From: Citrifermentans bemidjiense Bem
Lineage (GTDB): Bacteria > Desulfobacterota > Desulfuromonadia > Geobacterales > Geobacteraceae
Length of the DNA: 64,000 bases
NCBI RefSeq assembly: GCF_000020725.1
Contig: NC_011146.1
Location: forward strand, 886,001 to 950,000
Direction of reading: 5' to 3'
Both the position numbers and the translations under genes were made by a program. Positions 53,689 through 63,164 of this stretch are shown here, one piece after another; the first letter of the stretch is position 1, and each line of letters opens with the position of its first letter. The notes below the pieces were generated by a model. It was not told the origin of the DNA. It made no database searches and saw only the letters and a program-made list of their open reading frames with translations.

Positions 53689-56329
53689 GACTCACCTCCA
53701 CGGCGTACAGGACCCGCTGCAATTCCTGGATCAGCTCGCCGGTCTCCAGCGGCTTGGAGAGGTAGCCGTCAAACCCCTCCTCCCTGAAGCGTCTCTTGTC
53801 GTCGTTTAGCGAGTAGGCGGTGAGGGCGATCACCGGCTGGTGGATCGAGGTCCCCTGCTCCTTCTCCCGGATCTGCCTAAGCGCTTCGTCCCCGCTCATC
53901 ACCGGCATCTGTATGTCCATCAGCACTACGTCGTAATCCCCCTGCTCCAGCTGGGCCAGGCATTCCCTGCCGTTCTCCGCCACCGTGGTCTCCATGCCGA
54001 GCTTTTTGAACAGGGACGCGGCGAACATGATGTTGGTCTGGTCGTTCTCCACCAGCAAAAGCCGCAGGTAACGCCCTCCCCAAAGAGCGGGGCCTTCCTG
54101 GCGCGGCGACTCGACAGGTTTGCTCCCGTCGGGGGCGGGGCTCAGGGGAAGGGTCAGGGTGAAGCAGCTGCCGACTCCCGGCGTGCTCTCGATGGAGATG
54201 CTTCCCCCCATCATCTCGGCGAGGCGCCGGCTGATGCTGAGCCCGAGCCCGGTCCCGCCGTACTTCCTTGTGGTGGAGCCGTCTACCTGGACGAAGGGCT
54301 TGAAGATCTCCTCCAGCGCCTCGGCCGCTATCCCGACGCCGGTGTCACGCACCGCCATTTGGAACAGGGGAGGGGCCACGGGCTGCTCCAGCAGCGTGAC
54401 GGTGATGGTGACCCCGCCTTTTTCGGTGAACTTGACGGCGTTCCCCAAAAGGTTGAGTAGGATCTGCTTGAACCGGAGCTGGTCGCCCAGTACCGCATCG
54501 GGGACATCCGGCGCCACTTCGACCTGGAGCCGAAGAGCCTTTTCCCTGGCGGCCGGGTTCTGGGTCATCACCACGTCCCTGATGCTTTGCAGCAGGCTGA
54601 ACTGCTCGGACTCCAGGGTCATCATCCCCGCCTCGATCTTGGAGATGTCGAGTATGTCGTTGATCAAGGTCAGCAGGTTCTTGCCGCAGCTCTTCAGGGA
54701 GCTGACGTATTCGCGCTGCTCCGCGTTCAACTCTGTCAGTTCCAGCAGCTGCGTCATGCCGATCACCCCGTTCATGGGGGTGCGGATCTCGTGGCTCATG
54801 TTGGAGAGAAACTCGCTCTTGGCGCGGTTGGCCCTCTCGGCCGCGTCCATCGCCTGGCGCAGGGCCTCCTCCGCTTCCTTGCGCTCGGTCACGTCGGTGA
54901 TCATGGCCAGCTTGGAACTGGTGCCGTAGGCGTTCTCCACGGTGGTGTTGAAGACCTGGTACCAGCGGCCATCCTCGGGGCTGTTCCACTCCCACTGCAC
55001 GCTCTTGCCTTCGAAGCTTTCCACGCCGTGGCACCACGGGCAGGGGGCGGGAAGGTCGTGGAGCACCTGGTGGCAGATGCCGCCGGTCCCGTCGCGTCCG
55101 GTCCTTTCGATCAGGCGCTCGTTCATAAACTCCAAGTGGCGATCTGGGGAGCAGATGTACATCAAGCCGTCGAACGCCTCGATCATGCCGCGGTAGCGCG
55201 CCTCGCTGGCCCGCGCCTCGTTGCGGCTGATCACCAGCTTGGCGAGGGCCAAGAGCAGCAGCAGGAACAGGCTGGCCGAAAGGAGCACCATCATCCTGAA
55301 GCCGTAGCGCGAGAGGAAGGTCTGCGGCTGGTTGATGACGATGCTGTCCGCCGGCAGTTTCGAGACCGGGATGTTGAACCGCTGCATCTCGGTGTAGTCG
55401 AACATGTACTGGTTGGGGCTTGGCTGCAGGCGCGACTGGATGCGCTTCCCCTTTAAGACGTCGACAGCGAGGTCCGCGGCAGCCACTCCGTGCCGGCGCA
55501 GGTTGACCAGCCGCCCCCCGACGATCCCGTAACCCAGGTTGAATTCCCACCCCCCGTAAACCGGGGCGCGGCTCGCGTCGGAGATGCGCCGCAGCGCCTC
55601 CACGCTGGAGATGCGCGCCCCTTTGGCGTCCGGTACGAAGGAGGCGAAGTAGACGATCACGCTGTCGGGGGGGATCTGCTGCACCTCGCGGATCAGCTCT
55701 TCGAGCCTCTTCCCTTCGCGGTAAATGAATTCGGCGCGCGACCGGAAGGGGCTTGCTGCTTCCTTGAAGCTCGCACTGTTGAGGGTTCCGGTGATGGAGT
55801 CGTCGTGGATGACCACCACCCGCTTGCTGTCGGGGTGGAGCCTGAAGATCAGTTCCAGCGTGTCCCCGAAGCTCGGGCTCTCGTCTATCCCGGCAAAGTC
55901 CAGGCGGTTCCTGATGCGCTCGGCGTCGAAGTCGTTGGTCCCGCAAAAGACCACGGGGGGGTTGCCGAAGAGCTCGTCACGGTGTTTTTCCACGACGTTG
56001 AAGGCATAGTCGTCGCTGGTGAAGATGAGGTCGAACGGCTTCTTTTTGTACTTGAAGTGGAGGGTATCCAGCACGCGGCGGTCGTATTCGGGGCCGCTGT
56101 AGTTCTTGGAGTCGAGGTACTCGATGGTGATTTCCGCGGCGGGGAAGGTTCTTTTCAGGGTCTCGCTGAAGCCGGCGACGATGCCGTCGGACCCCGTGTA
56201 CCCTGCGTGATAGGAGTTGATAACCAGGATCTTCTTGTGCTGCGACTGTTCGCAGCGCGGCGTCGTCGGGATGAGTAGCGCTGCCAGCATCGTCAGGCAG
56301 AACAGCAGATGGAACTTGAGCGGTTTCAT
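53681..56329 (-). CDS. Hybrid histidine kinase with periplasmic ABC-substrate-binding-like sensor
   Basis: 882 aa. A signal peptide/TM start is followed by an ABC_sub_bind-type (PF04392-like) periplasmic domain at 34-330 ([65 protein letters not shown]). TM2 is at about 345-367, then a PAS domain (377-482) with C393, C419, C430 and C433 (CPWCHG), HisKA ([12 protein letters not shown]513), HATPase ([12 protein letters not shown]) and a receiver ([14 protein letters not shown]). The binding-protein-like domain suggests small-molecule sensing, and the PAS cysteines suggest haem or redox input (inference). Its 3' end overlaps the response-regulator gene. Confidence 0.93.
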   Translation of the reverse strand: MKPLKFHLLFCLTMLAALLIPTTPRCEQSQHKKILVINSYHAGYTGSDGIVAGFSETLKRTFPAAEITIEYLDSKNYSGPEYDRRVLDTLHFKYKKKPFDLIFTSDDYAFNVVEKHRDELFGNPPVVFCGTNDFDAERIRNRLDFAGIDESPSFGDTLELIFRLHPDSKRVVVIHDDSITGTLNSASFKEAASPFRSRAEFIYREGKRLEELIREVQQIPPDSVIVYFASFVPDAKGARISSVEALRRISDASRAPVYGGWEFNLGYGIVGGRLVNLRRHGVAAADLAVDVLKGKRIQSRLQPSPNQYMFDYTEMQRFNIPVSKLPADSIVINQPQTFLSRYGFRMMVLLSASLFLLLLLALAKLVISRNEARASEARYRGMIEAFDGLMYICSPDRHLEFMNERLIERTGRDGTGGICHQVLHDLPAPCPWCHGVESFEGKSVQWEWNSPEDGRWYQVFNTTVENAYGTSSKLAMITDVTERKEAEEALRQAMDAAERANRAKSEFLSNMSHEIRTPMNGVIGMTQLLELTELNAEQREYVSSLKSCGKNLLTLINDILDISKIEAGMMTLESEQFSLLQSIRDVVMTQNPAAREKALRLQVEVAPDVPDAVLGDQLRFKQILLNLLGNAVKFTEKGGVTITVTLLEQPVAPPLFQMAVRDTGVGIAAEALEEIFKPFVQVDGSTTRKYGGTGLGLSISRRLAEMMGGSISIESTPGVGSCFTLTLPLSPAPDGSKPVESPRQEGPALWGGRYLRLLLVENDQTNIMFAASLFKKLGMETTVAENGRECLAQLEQGDYDVVLMDIQMPVMSGDEALRQIREKEQGTSIHQPVIALTAYSLNDDKRRFREEGFDGYLSKPLETGELIQELQRVLYAVEVSHD

Positions 56330-56601
56330 CTTATGACACTCCGTGCAGGTGATCGGGCATTGTCTGGACGTGGATGTTCAAGCAATATACCTAAAGATGG
56401 CGGATTATAAAAAGGATAAAGTACAAGACTTCGCTTTATGTGACGCCGGACACCGCGAGCCGGCTGAGAGTGTGGGAGAGATCTTTTCTGATTCTTGAGT
56501 TGTTTTTGCTTGTAATAAATATCAAGTTGGCTCAAGTTGTCCCGCAAATTGACGAAGTATGACTGTAGGAACAATATCACGACATCCCCTGAGGCTGTCC
56601 C

Positions 56602-59463
56602 ATGACTCTCAAAACGCGCAGCACAGTTATCTTTTTGTCGTTAATCCTGCTTGGTGCATCCCTTGGTTTCCTCTTCTTTGACCGGGGCCCAGCTCACCCC
56701 CGCCTTTTTTATCTCTTTGCTGTCCTTGTGGTTCTCGTTACGGCAGCCACGATCCACCTCGTCCTTTTCCGTTATCTGAAAGCGATCGACGGCGCACGTG
56801 TCGCCTCGGAAAATGCTGCCAGTCGCCTCAACCTTGCGCTGAAAGCCGGAGGGTTCGGCATCTGGGACTGGGACATCGTCCGTGACCTGCTGGTGTGGGA
56901 CGACGGCATGTTGCAGATCTACGGTATAGACCAGAGCGCGTTCAATGGGTGCTTGGAGAGCTGGAAGGAGGCGATCCACCCCGAGGACCGTGAACGGGCC
57001 CTGGCGGCCACGCAGGCGGCGCTGCGCGGGGAGACGGAATATGATCTCTCGTTCAGGGTGCTGCGCCCAGACGGGGAGATTCGGTACATAAAGGCCGACG
57101 GCACCGTGATACGCAATGGCGAAGGTGCTGCGGTGAGGTTCATGGGGCTGAACGCCGATGTGACCGAGCAGAAGATTATCCTCGACAGCGTCATACGCGA
57201 GAGGAACAAGGCCCAGCTATACCTTGACATCGCAGGCGTCATGTTCGCCGCGATCGACAGGGAGGGGATCATCAGGCTGATCAACAAGAAGGGGGGGCAG
57301 ATCCTGGGCTATCCGGAGGACGAACTGATCGGGCGTAACTGGTTCGAGGTCTGTCTTCCTCCGACGGCGGTCGGCGTCGTCAAGGACGTCTTCGCCAAGC
57401 AGATGGCGGGGGAGATCGAGTCGGTCGAGTTTTTCGAAAACCCGATTCTCACTCGAAGCGGCGAGGAGAGGATGATCGCATTCCACAACACGCTTTTGCA
57501 TGAGGAGGGCGGTGCGATATCCGGCGTCCTTTTTTCAGGCGAGGACATAACTGAGCGTAAGCGGGCGGAGGCGTCGCTTGAGAAGGCGGCCGGCGAATGG
57601 CAGGCGGCGATGGACGCCTCGGGCGACGCCATCTACCTCCTCGATCTCGACCGGAGGGTACTGCGGGCGAACAAGGCATTCTACGAGATGACCGGGAGGA
57701 GCCCGGAAAGCTCGATAGGGATGCACATAGCGGAGATCATCCACCCCGGCCACTCGGCCCCGTGCGTCCTTTGCGACGCCCAGACTGCCCTCATCGACTT
57801 CGTCACAGTCCTCGAGGCGGGTCACCCCGACAACCACCAGGGATGCCCGGTGGAGGTGAGCCTCAAGATGGTGCGCGACGGCAACGGCAAGCCGGTGAGC
57901 ATGCTCGTCACGCGCCACGACCTCTCCTTCGATCGCAAAACCCAGGAGACCCTCAGGGAGAGCGAGGAGCGCTACCGCCAACTGGTCGAGCATTCCCAGG
58001 ACATCATCTTCATCACAAGCGGCGGGAAGATCGTCTTTGTGAACGACGCGGGGGTCCGTATCCTGGGCGCTGCGAGCGCGAACGATATCCTCTCCCGCAG
58101 GCTGCTCGATTTCGTCCACCCCGATTCGAAGGCGCTGGTGCAGGAGCACATGGAGATGGCGGCCACCCAGATGGGGCGCCTGCCGGTAACCGAGGTGAAG
58201 TACCAGCGCCTCGACGGGAGCACCTTTTACGGCGAGGTCACCGCCACCTCGATCATGCACCAGGGAAACCCGGCGATCCACGTCTTTGTGCGCGACATCA
58301 CCAACAGGAAGAACCTCGAGGAGCAGCTGCGCCATTCGCAGAAACTGGAGGCCGTTGGGCATTTGGCCGGAGGAATCGCCCACGATTTCAACAACCTTCT
58401 TACCGTCATAGGAGGTTACGCCTCGCTGCTCGAGATGAAGATGGAGCCGGGGGACCCCAAGGCGGAGATGGTCGACCAGATCGTCGCCTCCACGGACCGC
58501 GCCGCCAACCTCACCCGCAGCCTGCTTGCCTTCAGCCGGAAGCAGGAGATGCACGCAGACGACTGCAGCCTCAACGAGATCGTCCAGGGGGTCGGGAAGT
58601 TCCTGAGGAGGATCATCGGTGAGGATATCACGCTGAGCACCACCCTTGGCCCCGAACCGCTCACCGTCTTCGCCGACAAGGGGCAGATCGAGCAGGTGAT
58701 CATCAATCTCGCGACCAACGCCCGGGACGCCATGGAAAACGGGGGCGCCTTCTCCATCTCGACCGGGCTAACCGTTTTTGACGGCAGGTTTATCCAGTCC
58801 CGCGGGTTCGGAAAGCCCGGGAAGTTCGCCGTCGTCAAGGTCTCCGATACCGGCAAGGGGATCGACAAGGGGGTGCGGGGCAAGATCTTCGAGCCCTTCT
58901 TCACCACGAAGGAATTCGGGAAGGGGACCGGGCTCGGGCTTTCCATCGTCTACGGCATCGTGAAGCAGCACAAGGGGTACATCGACGTCGACGGCCATCC
59001 GGGGAAAGGGACCACTTTCAGCATCTACCTCCCCCTCTCCGGAAACCCTCTTCCAAAGGGCAGGGGGAAGGAGACGTTCGACGCCATCAAAAGGGGGAGC
59101 GAGACCATCCTCATCGCCGAGGACGAGGCGCACGTCCGTGAACTGGTGGACTCGGTGCTGCAGCAGTTCGGCTACCGGACCATGCTCGCCGTCGACGGCA
59201 GGGATGCGGTGGAGAAGTTCAGGAGGCACCGGGAGAGCATCGACCTCGTCTTCACCGACCTCATCATGCCGGGAAAAAGCGGCATGGAGCTCCACACCGA
59301 GATCAAGGCGATGAGGCCCGACGTCAAGGTGCTCTTCACCAGCGGCTACATGGCTGACGTCATGGAAAAACACGGCAACGTCGACGAGCATTACGACATC
59401 CTGATGAAGCCGATCGCTCCCGCGGAGCTCGCCCGCAAGGTGCGCGAGATGCTCGACGCCTGA
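56602..59463 (+). CDS. Hybrid histidine kinase with four PAS domains
   Basis: 953 aa. Two N-terminal membrane helices (residues about 7-27 and 38-58) without a sizeable periplasmic domain are followed by four PAS domains: about 70-190 ([20 protein letters not shown]), 205-320 ([20 protein letters not shown]), 325-445 ([20 protein letters not shown]) and 455-575 ([20 protein letters not shown]). PAS3 carries cysteines ([16 protein letters not shown]). HisKA ([12 protein letters not shown]), HATPase ([14 protein letters not shown]) and a C-terminal receiver ([17 protein letters not shown]) complete it. GAGG lies eight bases before the ATG. It is divergent from the ABC-binding-type kinase gene. 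Confidence 0.93.
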   Translation: MTLKTRSTVIFLSLILLGASLGFLFFDRGPAHPRLFYLFAVLVVLVTAATIHLVLFRYLKAIDGARVASENAASRLNLALKAGGFGIWDWDIVRDLLVWDDGMLQIYGIDQSAFNGCLESWKEAIHPEDRERALAATQAALRGETEYDLSFRVLRPDGEIRYIKADGTVIRNGEGAAVRFMGLNADVTEQKIILDSVIRERNKAQLYLDIAGVMFAAIDREGIIRLINKKGGQILGYPEDELIGRNWFEVCLPPTAVGVVKDVFAKQMAGEIESVEFFENPILTRSGEERMIAFHNTLLHEEGGAISGVLFSGEDITERKRAEASLEKAAGEWQAAMDASGDAIYLLDLDRRVLRANKAFYEMTGRSPESSIGMHIAEIIHPGHSAPCVLCDAQTALIDFVTVLEAGHPDNHQGCPVEVSLKMVRDGNGKPVSMLVTRHDLSFDRKTQETLRESEERYRQLVEHSQDIIFITSGGKIVFVNDAGVRILGAASANDILSRRLLDFVHPDSKALVQEHMEMAATQMGRLPVTEVKYQRLDGSTFYGEVTATSIMHQGNPAIHVFVRDITNRKNLEEQLRHSQKLEAVGHLAGGIAHDFNNLLTVIGGYASLLEMKMEPGDPKAEMVDQIVASTDRAANLTRSLLAFSRKQEMHADDCSLNEIVQGVGKFLRRIIGEDITLSTTLGPEPLTVFADKGQIEQVIINLATNARDAMENGGAFSISTGLTVFDGRFIQSRGFGKPGKFAVVKVSDTGKGIDKGVRGKIFEPFFTTKEFGKGTGLGLSIVYGIVKQHKGYIDVDGHPGKGTTFSIYLPLSGNPLPKGRGKETFDAIKRGSETILIAEDEAHVRELVDSVLQQFGYRTMLAVDGRDAVEKFRRHRESIDLVFTDLIMPGKSGMELHTEIKAMRPDVKVLFTSGYMADVMEKHGNVDEHYDILMKPIAPAELARKVREMLDA

Positions 59464-59597
59464 CTTCCCCCGAAGAGCCGCCAGGAGCGATTCGCCGACG
59501 CCATCACCGCTTTCACCGGGAGCTGGACCAGATGGAGCAGGAAACGGAGGAGAAGGAGAAGTACGGGGGCTGAACACAACGGGAAAAAACAGCTATC

Positions 59598-60614
59598 TCA
59601 AGCCACGCAGACGGCGTCGATTCCTTCGACGAACCCCGCCTGCGCGGAGGACGCCCGCACCAGCGCCCGAGCCCCCCGGGCGCCCACCGTCATCAGCAGC
59701 TTCACCCCGGATGGCCTCACCTGGCCGGTGGCAAGTACCGGGGCACCGTGCAGCTCCCGCCCGATCTTCCGGGGGTCGACGTCCAGCCAGGCGGAGACCC
59801 TGATCCCCTTCTCGCGCAGCAGGCGATACCACGCCCGCCCCTCCAGGCCCGCTCCGGCTAGAATGACCTCGCTTTCCCCTTTCAGAAATCCGTTCATCAG
59901 GTGGTGCAGCTTGCAACGGCGAAACGCGTCGGGGGCATAGGCAGGATTGGTGCGCGTGGTCCGTTCGGGGCGCTCTCTCCAGAAGAACAGAGTCTCTGGA
60001 AGCCTTGCGAACTTCACTTGCGCGGCGGCAAGTCTGAGCCACAGGTCGTAGTCTTCCGGCCATCCCTGGTCGCGGTAGCCGCCCAGCTGCTCTACATCCG
60101 ACCTGCGGTACATCACGCTCGGGTGCACGAAAGGGGACTCGACGAAGAGGTCTGCGGTTATCTCGTCGTGGGAGATGAGCCGGTTCTGCCACTGCTCGTA
60201 CCCGTTCATACCGGTGCCGACCTGCTGCCGGGGGAAATGCTTGAACGAGCAGGCAACGAGCCCTGTCCCGGGGTGGGCGGCAAGGAACGCCACCTGCGCC
60301 GCGAGTCTTTGGGGATGCGCGATATCGTCGCCGTCCATCCTGGCGATAAGCGGAGCCCGGCATGCTTTGAGCCCCTGGTTCAAGGCGGGGACCAGCCCCT
60401 CGCCGCAGTGAAGCACCCGGATGCGCGGGTCGCTTGCCGCCGCCTCGGCGAGGACGCCGGGTGTGTCGTCGGTCGAGCCGTCATCCACCGCCACCAGCTC
60501 GCAATCGGGGAAGGTCTGTGCCGCAAGCGAACGAAGCGCCGCCGGCAGGAACCGTTCCTCGTTTCTCACCGGCATCAGGATGGAGACAGCCGGAATGTGA
60601 TTCAGCGTGGTCAT
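59598..60614 (-). CDS. Family 2 glycosyltransferase with C-terminal nucleotide-binding-like domain
   Basis: 338 aa. GT-A fold: SILMPVRNEERFLPAALRSL, VAVDDGSTDDT (nucleotide-binding), ARMDGDDIAHPQRL (DXD), VHPSVMYRR and WPEDYDLWLRL (ED general base region), as in GT2 family enzymes. After about residue 245 there is a second Rossmann-like unit (EVILAGAGLEGRAWYRLLRE, then KGIRVSAWLDVDPRKIGREL and HGAPVL) resembling the N-terminal part of PglD/NeuD acyltransferases or similar sugar-nucleotide-binding domains. The acceptor is unknown. Possible cell-surface polysaccharide function. Confidence 0.88.
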   Translation of the reverse strand: MTTLNHIPAVSILMPVRNEERFLPAALRSLAAQTFPDCELVAVDDGSTDDTPGVLAEAAASDPRIRVLHCGEGLVPALNQGLKACRAPLIARMDGDDIAHPQRLAAQVAFLAAHPGTGLVACSFKHFPRQQVGTGMNGYEQWQNRLISHDEITADLFVESPFVHPSVMYRRSDVEQLGGYRDQGWPEDYDLWLRLAAAQVKFARLPETLFFWRERPERTTRTNPAYAPDAFRRCKLHHLMNGFLKGESEVILAGAGLEGRAWYRLLREKGIRVSAWLDVDPRKIGRELHGAPVLATGQVRPSGVKLLMTVGARGARALVRASSAQAGFVEGIDAVCVA

Positions 60615-60872
60615 GCAGAGTCCCCCATATGCCTGTTATTGCGATAGGCAACATATCAGCAGTAAGGGTTGTACTCCAAGTGAAAAGGCGCCGCGAGTAG
60701 GAGGTGACTGGTTCCAGCTACGGGCAACTGTCACAATTGTTATCATGGCAATGACGGAAACAGGTAGCTGTACCCATTCCAAATTGTGTAGACTGTATCT
60801 GGCGTGATTGGGCTCGTGGAGTAGAGTGAAGATGTCTTAAAGCAAACTGTGTGAGCGGCGCTGGGGGGAGAT

Positions 60873-62315
60873 ATGGCTTCGGAAACGGCAACAGACTGCA
60901 GGCCGCTGTATGAGAAGGTAGGGGGCGAGATAGTCGCGCTCATCGAAGGTGGCACCTTCCGGGCTGGGGAACGGCTCCCCTCGATCAGGCAGCTCAGCTC
61001 AAAACTGAGCGTCAGCATCAACACGGTGATGCAGGCGTACGCGGTCCTGGAGGACCGCCGGGTGATCCAGGCGCGCCCCCAGTCGGGGTACTACGTCTGC
61101 CCCCGCGCACCGGAAATAACCGCTCATCCCGTCTCCTGCGGGCAAGGTTTTCGCGCCACCGCCGTCACCTTCAGCGATCTCTGCCAATTGGTGATCCGCA
61201 ATATGATGGAACCGGCAATGGTCCCTCTGGGAAGTGCGGTTCCCAATCCGCAGCACCTGCCGTTCGAGAAGCTGAACCGGATCATGTCCGCCGAACTGAG
61301 GCGCTTCGGCTCCCAGAGCGTTTCCTACATGATGCCGCCGGGGAGCGAACGGCTTCGGACCCAGATCGCCAAGCGCTCGCTTCTTTCCGGGATCAGCGTC
61401 ACCCCGGACGAAGTGCTGGTGACTGCCGGCTGTGTGGAGGCTGTTCAGCTCGCCTTGCGCGCAACCTGTCGCGCCGGCGATACCATCGCCGTCGAATCCC
61501 CCTTCTACTTTAACTTCCTGCAACTCATCGCGGAAATGGGACTGAAAGCGCTGGAAATTCCCTCCACCCCGAGGGAAGGGATATCGATAGAGGCGCTTCG
61601 CTATGCCATCGAGAACAACAAGATCAGCGCCTGCCTGGTGATTCCCAACTTCAGCAACCCGCTGGGGAGTCTGATGCCGGACGACAGGAAGCGCGAACTG
61701 GTTCAGCTCCTGGAAGGCCACGGCATCCCCCTTATCGAGGACGACATCTACGGCGATCTCACCTTCGGCCAGCAGCGTCCGGTCGCGGCCAAATCGTTCG
61801 ACAAGAAGGGGCTGGTCATCTACTGCTCTTCCTTCTCCAAGACCCTGGCTCCCGGCTATCGGGTCGGGTGGGCAATCGGAGGGCGTTTCCAGGACGAGAT
61901 GGAGCGGCTGAAGATGATGACCAACCTTGCCGTCGCCTCACCGACCCAGCTTGCCCTGGCGGAGTTTCTCGCCAATGGCGGGTACGACCACCACCTGCGC
62001 GCCATCAGGCGCATCTATGCCAAGAACCTGTCCCAGATGTCGGAGGCGGTGGCGCGGTATTTCCCGGAAGGGACGCGGATGACGCGCCCCACAGGGAGCT
62101 TCATGCTGTGGGTGGAGATGCCGCAGGGGGTAGACTCGGTGAAGTTGTTTCACCGGGCATTGGAGCATCGCATCGGCATCACGCCGGGAGCCATATTCTC
62201 TCTCTCGGACAAGTACCGGAACTATATACGTCTTTCATCGGCGTATTGGGATGACAAGTCGGAACGGGGAGTAGAGACCTTAGGTATGCTGGCCAAGGAG
62301 ATACTGAAGTCCTGA
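60873..62315 (+). CDS. MocR-type transcriptional regulator (GntR HTH fused to class I aminotransferase)
   Basis: 480 aa. An N-terminal GntR winged helix (VGGEIVALIEGGTFRAGERL, then PSIRQLSSKLSVSINTVMQA) is joined to a PLP-binding aminotransferase-like domain with SSFSKTLAPGYRVGW (PLP Lys), VESPFYFNFLQL and NFSNPLGSLMPDDRKREL. MocR proteins control vitamin B6, GABA or taurine genes, using PLP as cofactor. The GGGGGAGAT before the ATG is the ribosome-binding site. The gene is divergent from the glycosyltransferase gene; the target is unknown because no B6 gene is adjacent. Confidence 0.92.
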   Translation: MASETATDCRPLYEKVGGEIVALIEGGTFRAGERLPSIRQLSSKLSVSINTVMQAYAVLEDRRVIQARPQSGYYVCPRAPEITAHPVSCGQGFRATAVTFSDLCQLVIRNMMEPAMVPLGSAVPNPQHLPFEKLNRIMSAELRRFGSQSVSYMMPPGSERLRTQIAKRSLLSGISVTPDEVLVTAGCVEAVQLALRATCRAGDTIAVESPFYFNFLQLIAEMGLKALEIPSTPREGISIEALRYAIENNKISACLVIPNFSNPLGSLMPDDRKRELVQLLEGHGIPLIEDDIYGDLTFGQQRPVAAKSFDKKGLVIYCSSFSKTLAPGYRVGWAIGGRFQDEMERLKMMTNLAVASPTQLALAEFLANGGYDHHLRAIRRIYAKNLSQMSEAVARYFPEGTRMTRPTGSFMLWVEMPQGVDSVKLFHRALEHRIGITPGAIFSLSDKYRNYIRLSSAYWDDKSERGVETLGMLAKEILKS

Positions 62316-62337
62316 GGATGCAGCTGGCTGAGATGGG

Positions 62338-62550
62338 TTAGTGGGCCATGTGGATGAGTGAGCAGTTACGGCATTTGCCGTAGCGTGCGGGCAGGTAGAG
62401 CAGGTTGATAGTCAGGCAGTTCTTGCATTCCCAAAAGGTGTAACCGGTTACTTTCTGCCCGGCGTCTTCGCTGAACAGCCATTTGTAATAACCGTCCCAG
62501 TCGTATTCTGGTTTTTGGTTCGCCTTCTCTATCAATTCCTCTAGTAGCAT
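62338..62550 (-). CDS. Small four-cysteine zinc-ribbon-like protein
   Basis: 70 aa. The C-terminal half holds two CxxC knuckles (ECKNCLTINLLYLP, then GKCRNCSLIH), typical of a zinc ribbon, and the N-terminal half is an acidic helix plus Trp-rich segment (PEYDWDGYYKWLFSEDAG). AAGGAGTGTGAG precedes the ATG. It lies convergently to the MocR gene and is divergent from the YtxH gene. Family not recognised. Confidence 0.75.
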   Translation of the reverse strand: MLLEELIEKANQKPEYDWDGYYKWLFSEDAGQKVTGYTFWECKNCLTINLLYLPARYGKCRNCSLIHMAH

Positions 62551-62640
62551 CTCACACTCCTTGAGTGGTTTCAGTCACTGGCGGATAATGTACGCCGATT
62601 TTGTTAAATATCAACAAAACATTGATGTTGTATACTAACA

Positions 62641-62838
62641 GTGGGCGCCAACTACCCGATAGATTCAGTCATTTTGTTGTTCATTCTGTTTTATTCTGCC
62701 GCTTTCGCCCAAGATGAGTATCAATGGGACGCTGCAGACTCTACGCCCGCCGGTTATAAATTTCCGCCTAGACTTCCGTTTTTGATCGGCGGTAAAATGG
62801 CTTATCTGAACAGACTGTCTGAGAGGAGGCGCGTATGA
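62641..62838 (+). CDS. Possible small secreted peptide overlapping the YtxH gene
   Basis: 65 codons from GTG 62641, with a hydrophobic stretch (SVILLFILFYSAAFAQ) that looks like a signal peptide followed by DEYQWDAADSTPAGYKFPPR. The stop overlaps the next start as ATGA. The codon use is AT-rich, there is no ribosome-binding site and the GTG would lie almost at a TATACT promoter element (62631-62636), so expression would need leaderless translation. Treat as doubtful. Confidence 0.3.
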   Translation: MGANYPIDSVILLFILFYSAAFAQDEYQWDAADSTPAGYKFPPRLPFLIGGKMAYLNRLSERRRV

Positions 62839-63077
62839 AAAGGTTGATGACAGATGTCATGATGCTGGTCGGTGGCGGGGTAGTAGGCGCTGGCTTGGGC
62901 CTGATGTTCGCCCCTTATTCGGGTGCCAAGAGCCGCAAAAAAATGGCGCGCATGGGCAAGATGATGGGCAATAAGAGCGACAGGATGATGCGGGATCTCT
63001 CCGGTAGGATGTCCGATCTGGCTGACACCATGGAGAGCATGAGCGGGAAGGCGACCAAACTGATGCGCATTAGTTAG
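62835..63077 (+). CDS. YtxH-like small membrane-associated protein
   Basis: 80 aa. An N-terminal Gly-rich membrane segment (MMLVGGGVVGAGLGLMFAP) leads into the YtxH signature SGAKSRKKMARMGKMM, then a Met/Asp/Ser-rich amphipathic coiled coil to the end. YtxH-domain proteins are general-stress/envelope proteins of unknown biochemical role. GAGAGGAGGCG precedes the ATG. It converges on the EamA gene with a shared terminator. Confidence 0.82.
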   Translation: MKRLMTDVMMLVGGGVVGAGLGLMFAPYSGAKSRKKMARMGKMMGNKSDRMMRDLSGRMSDLADTMESMSGKATKLMRIS

Positions 63078-63123
63078 TGTGCTCACGGCGCACCTTCAAT
63101 TGAACGACTGATAAAGAAAGTGA

Positions 63124-63161
63124 AATGGCCCGAAGCGTTGTCTGCTTCGGGCCATTCTTTT
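63124..63161. terminator. Bidirectional terminator
   Basis: AATGGCCCGAAGC-GTTGTCT-GCTTCGGGCCATTCTTTTG lies between the convergent YtxH and EamA genes. Confidence 0.9.
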
Positions 63162-63164
63162 GCT

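Noticed and set aside
59464..59576. Short coding-like stretch after the four-PAS kinase (RQERFADAITAFTGSWT, another frame DQMEQETEEKEKYGG)
   Set aside because: It might be a remnant of a DUF1003-type gene, but the similarity is too short to support a feature.
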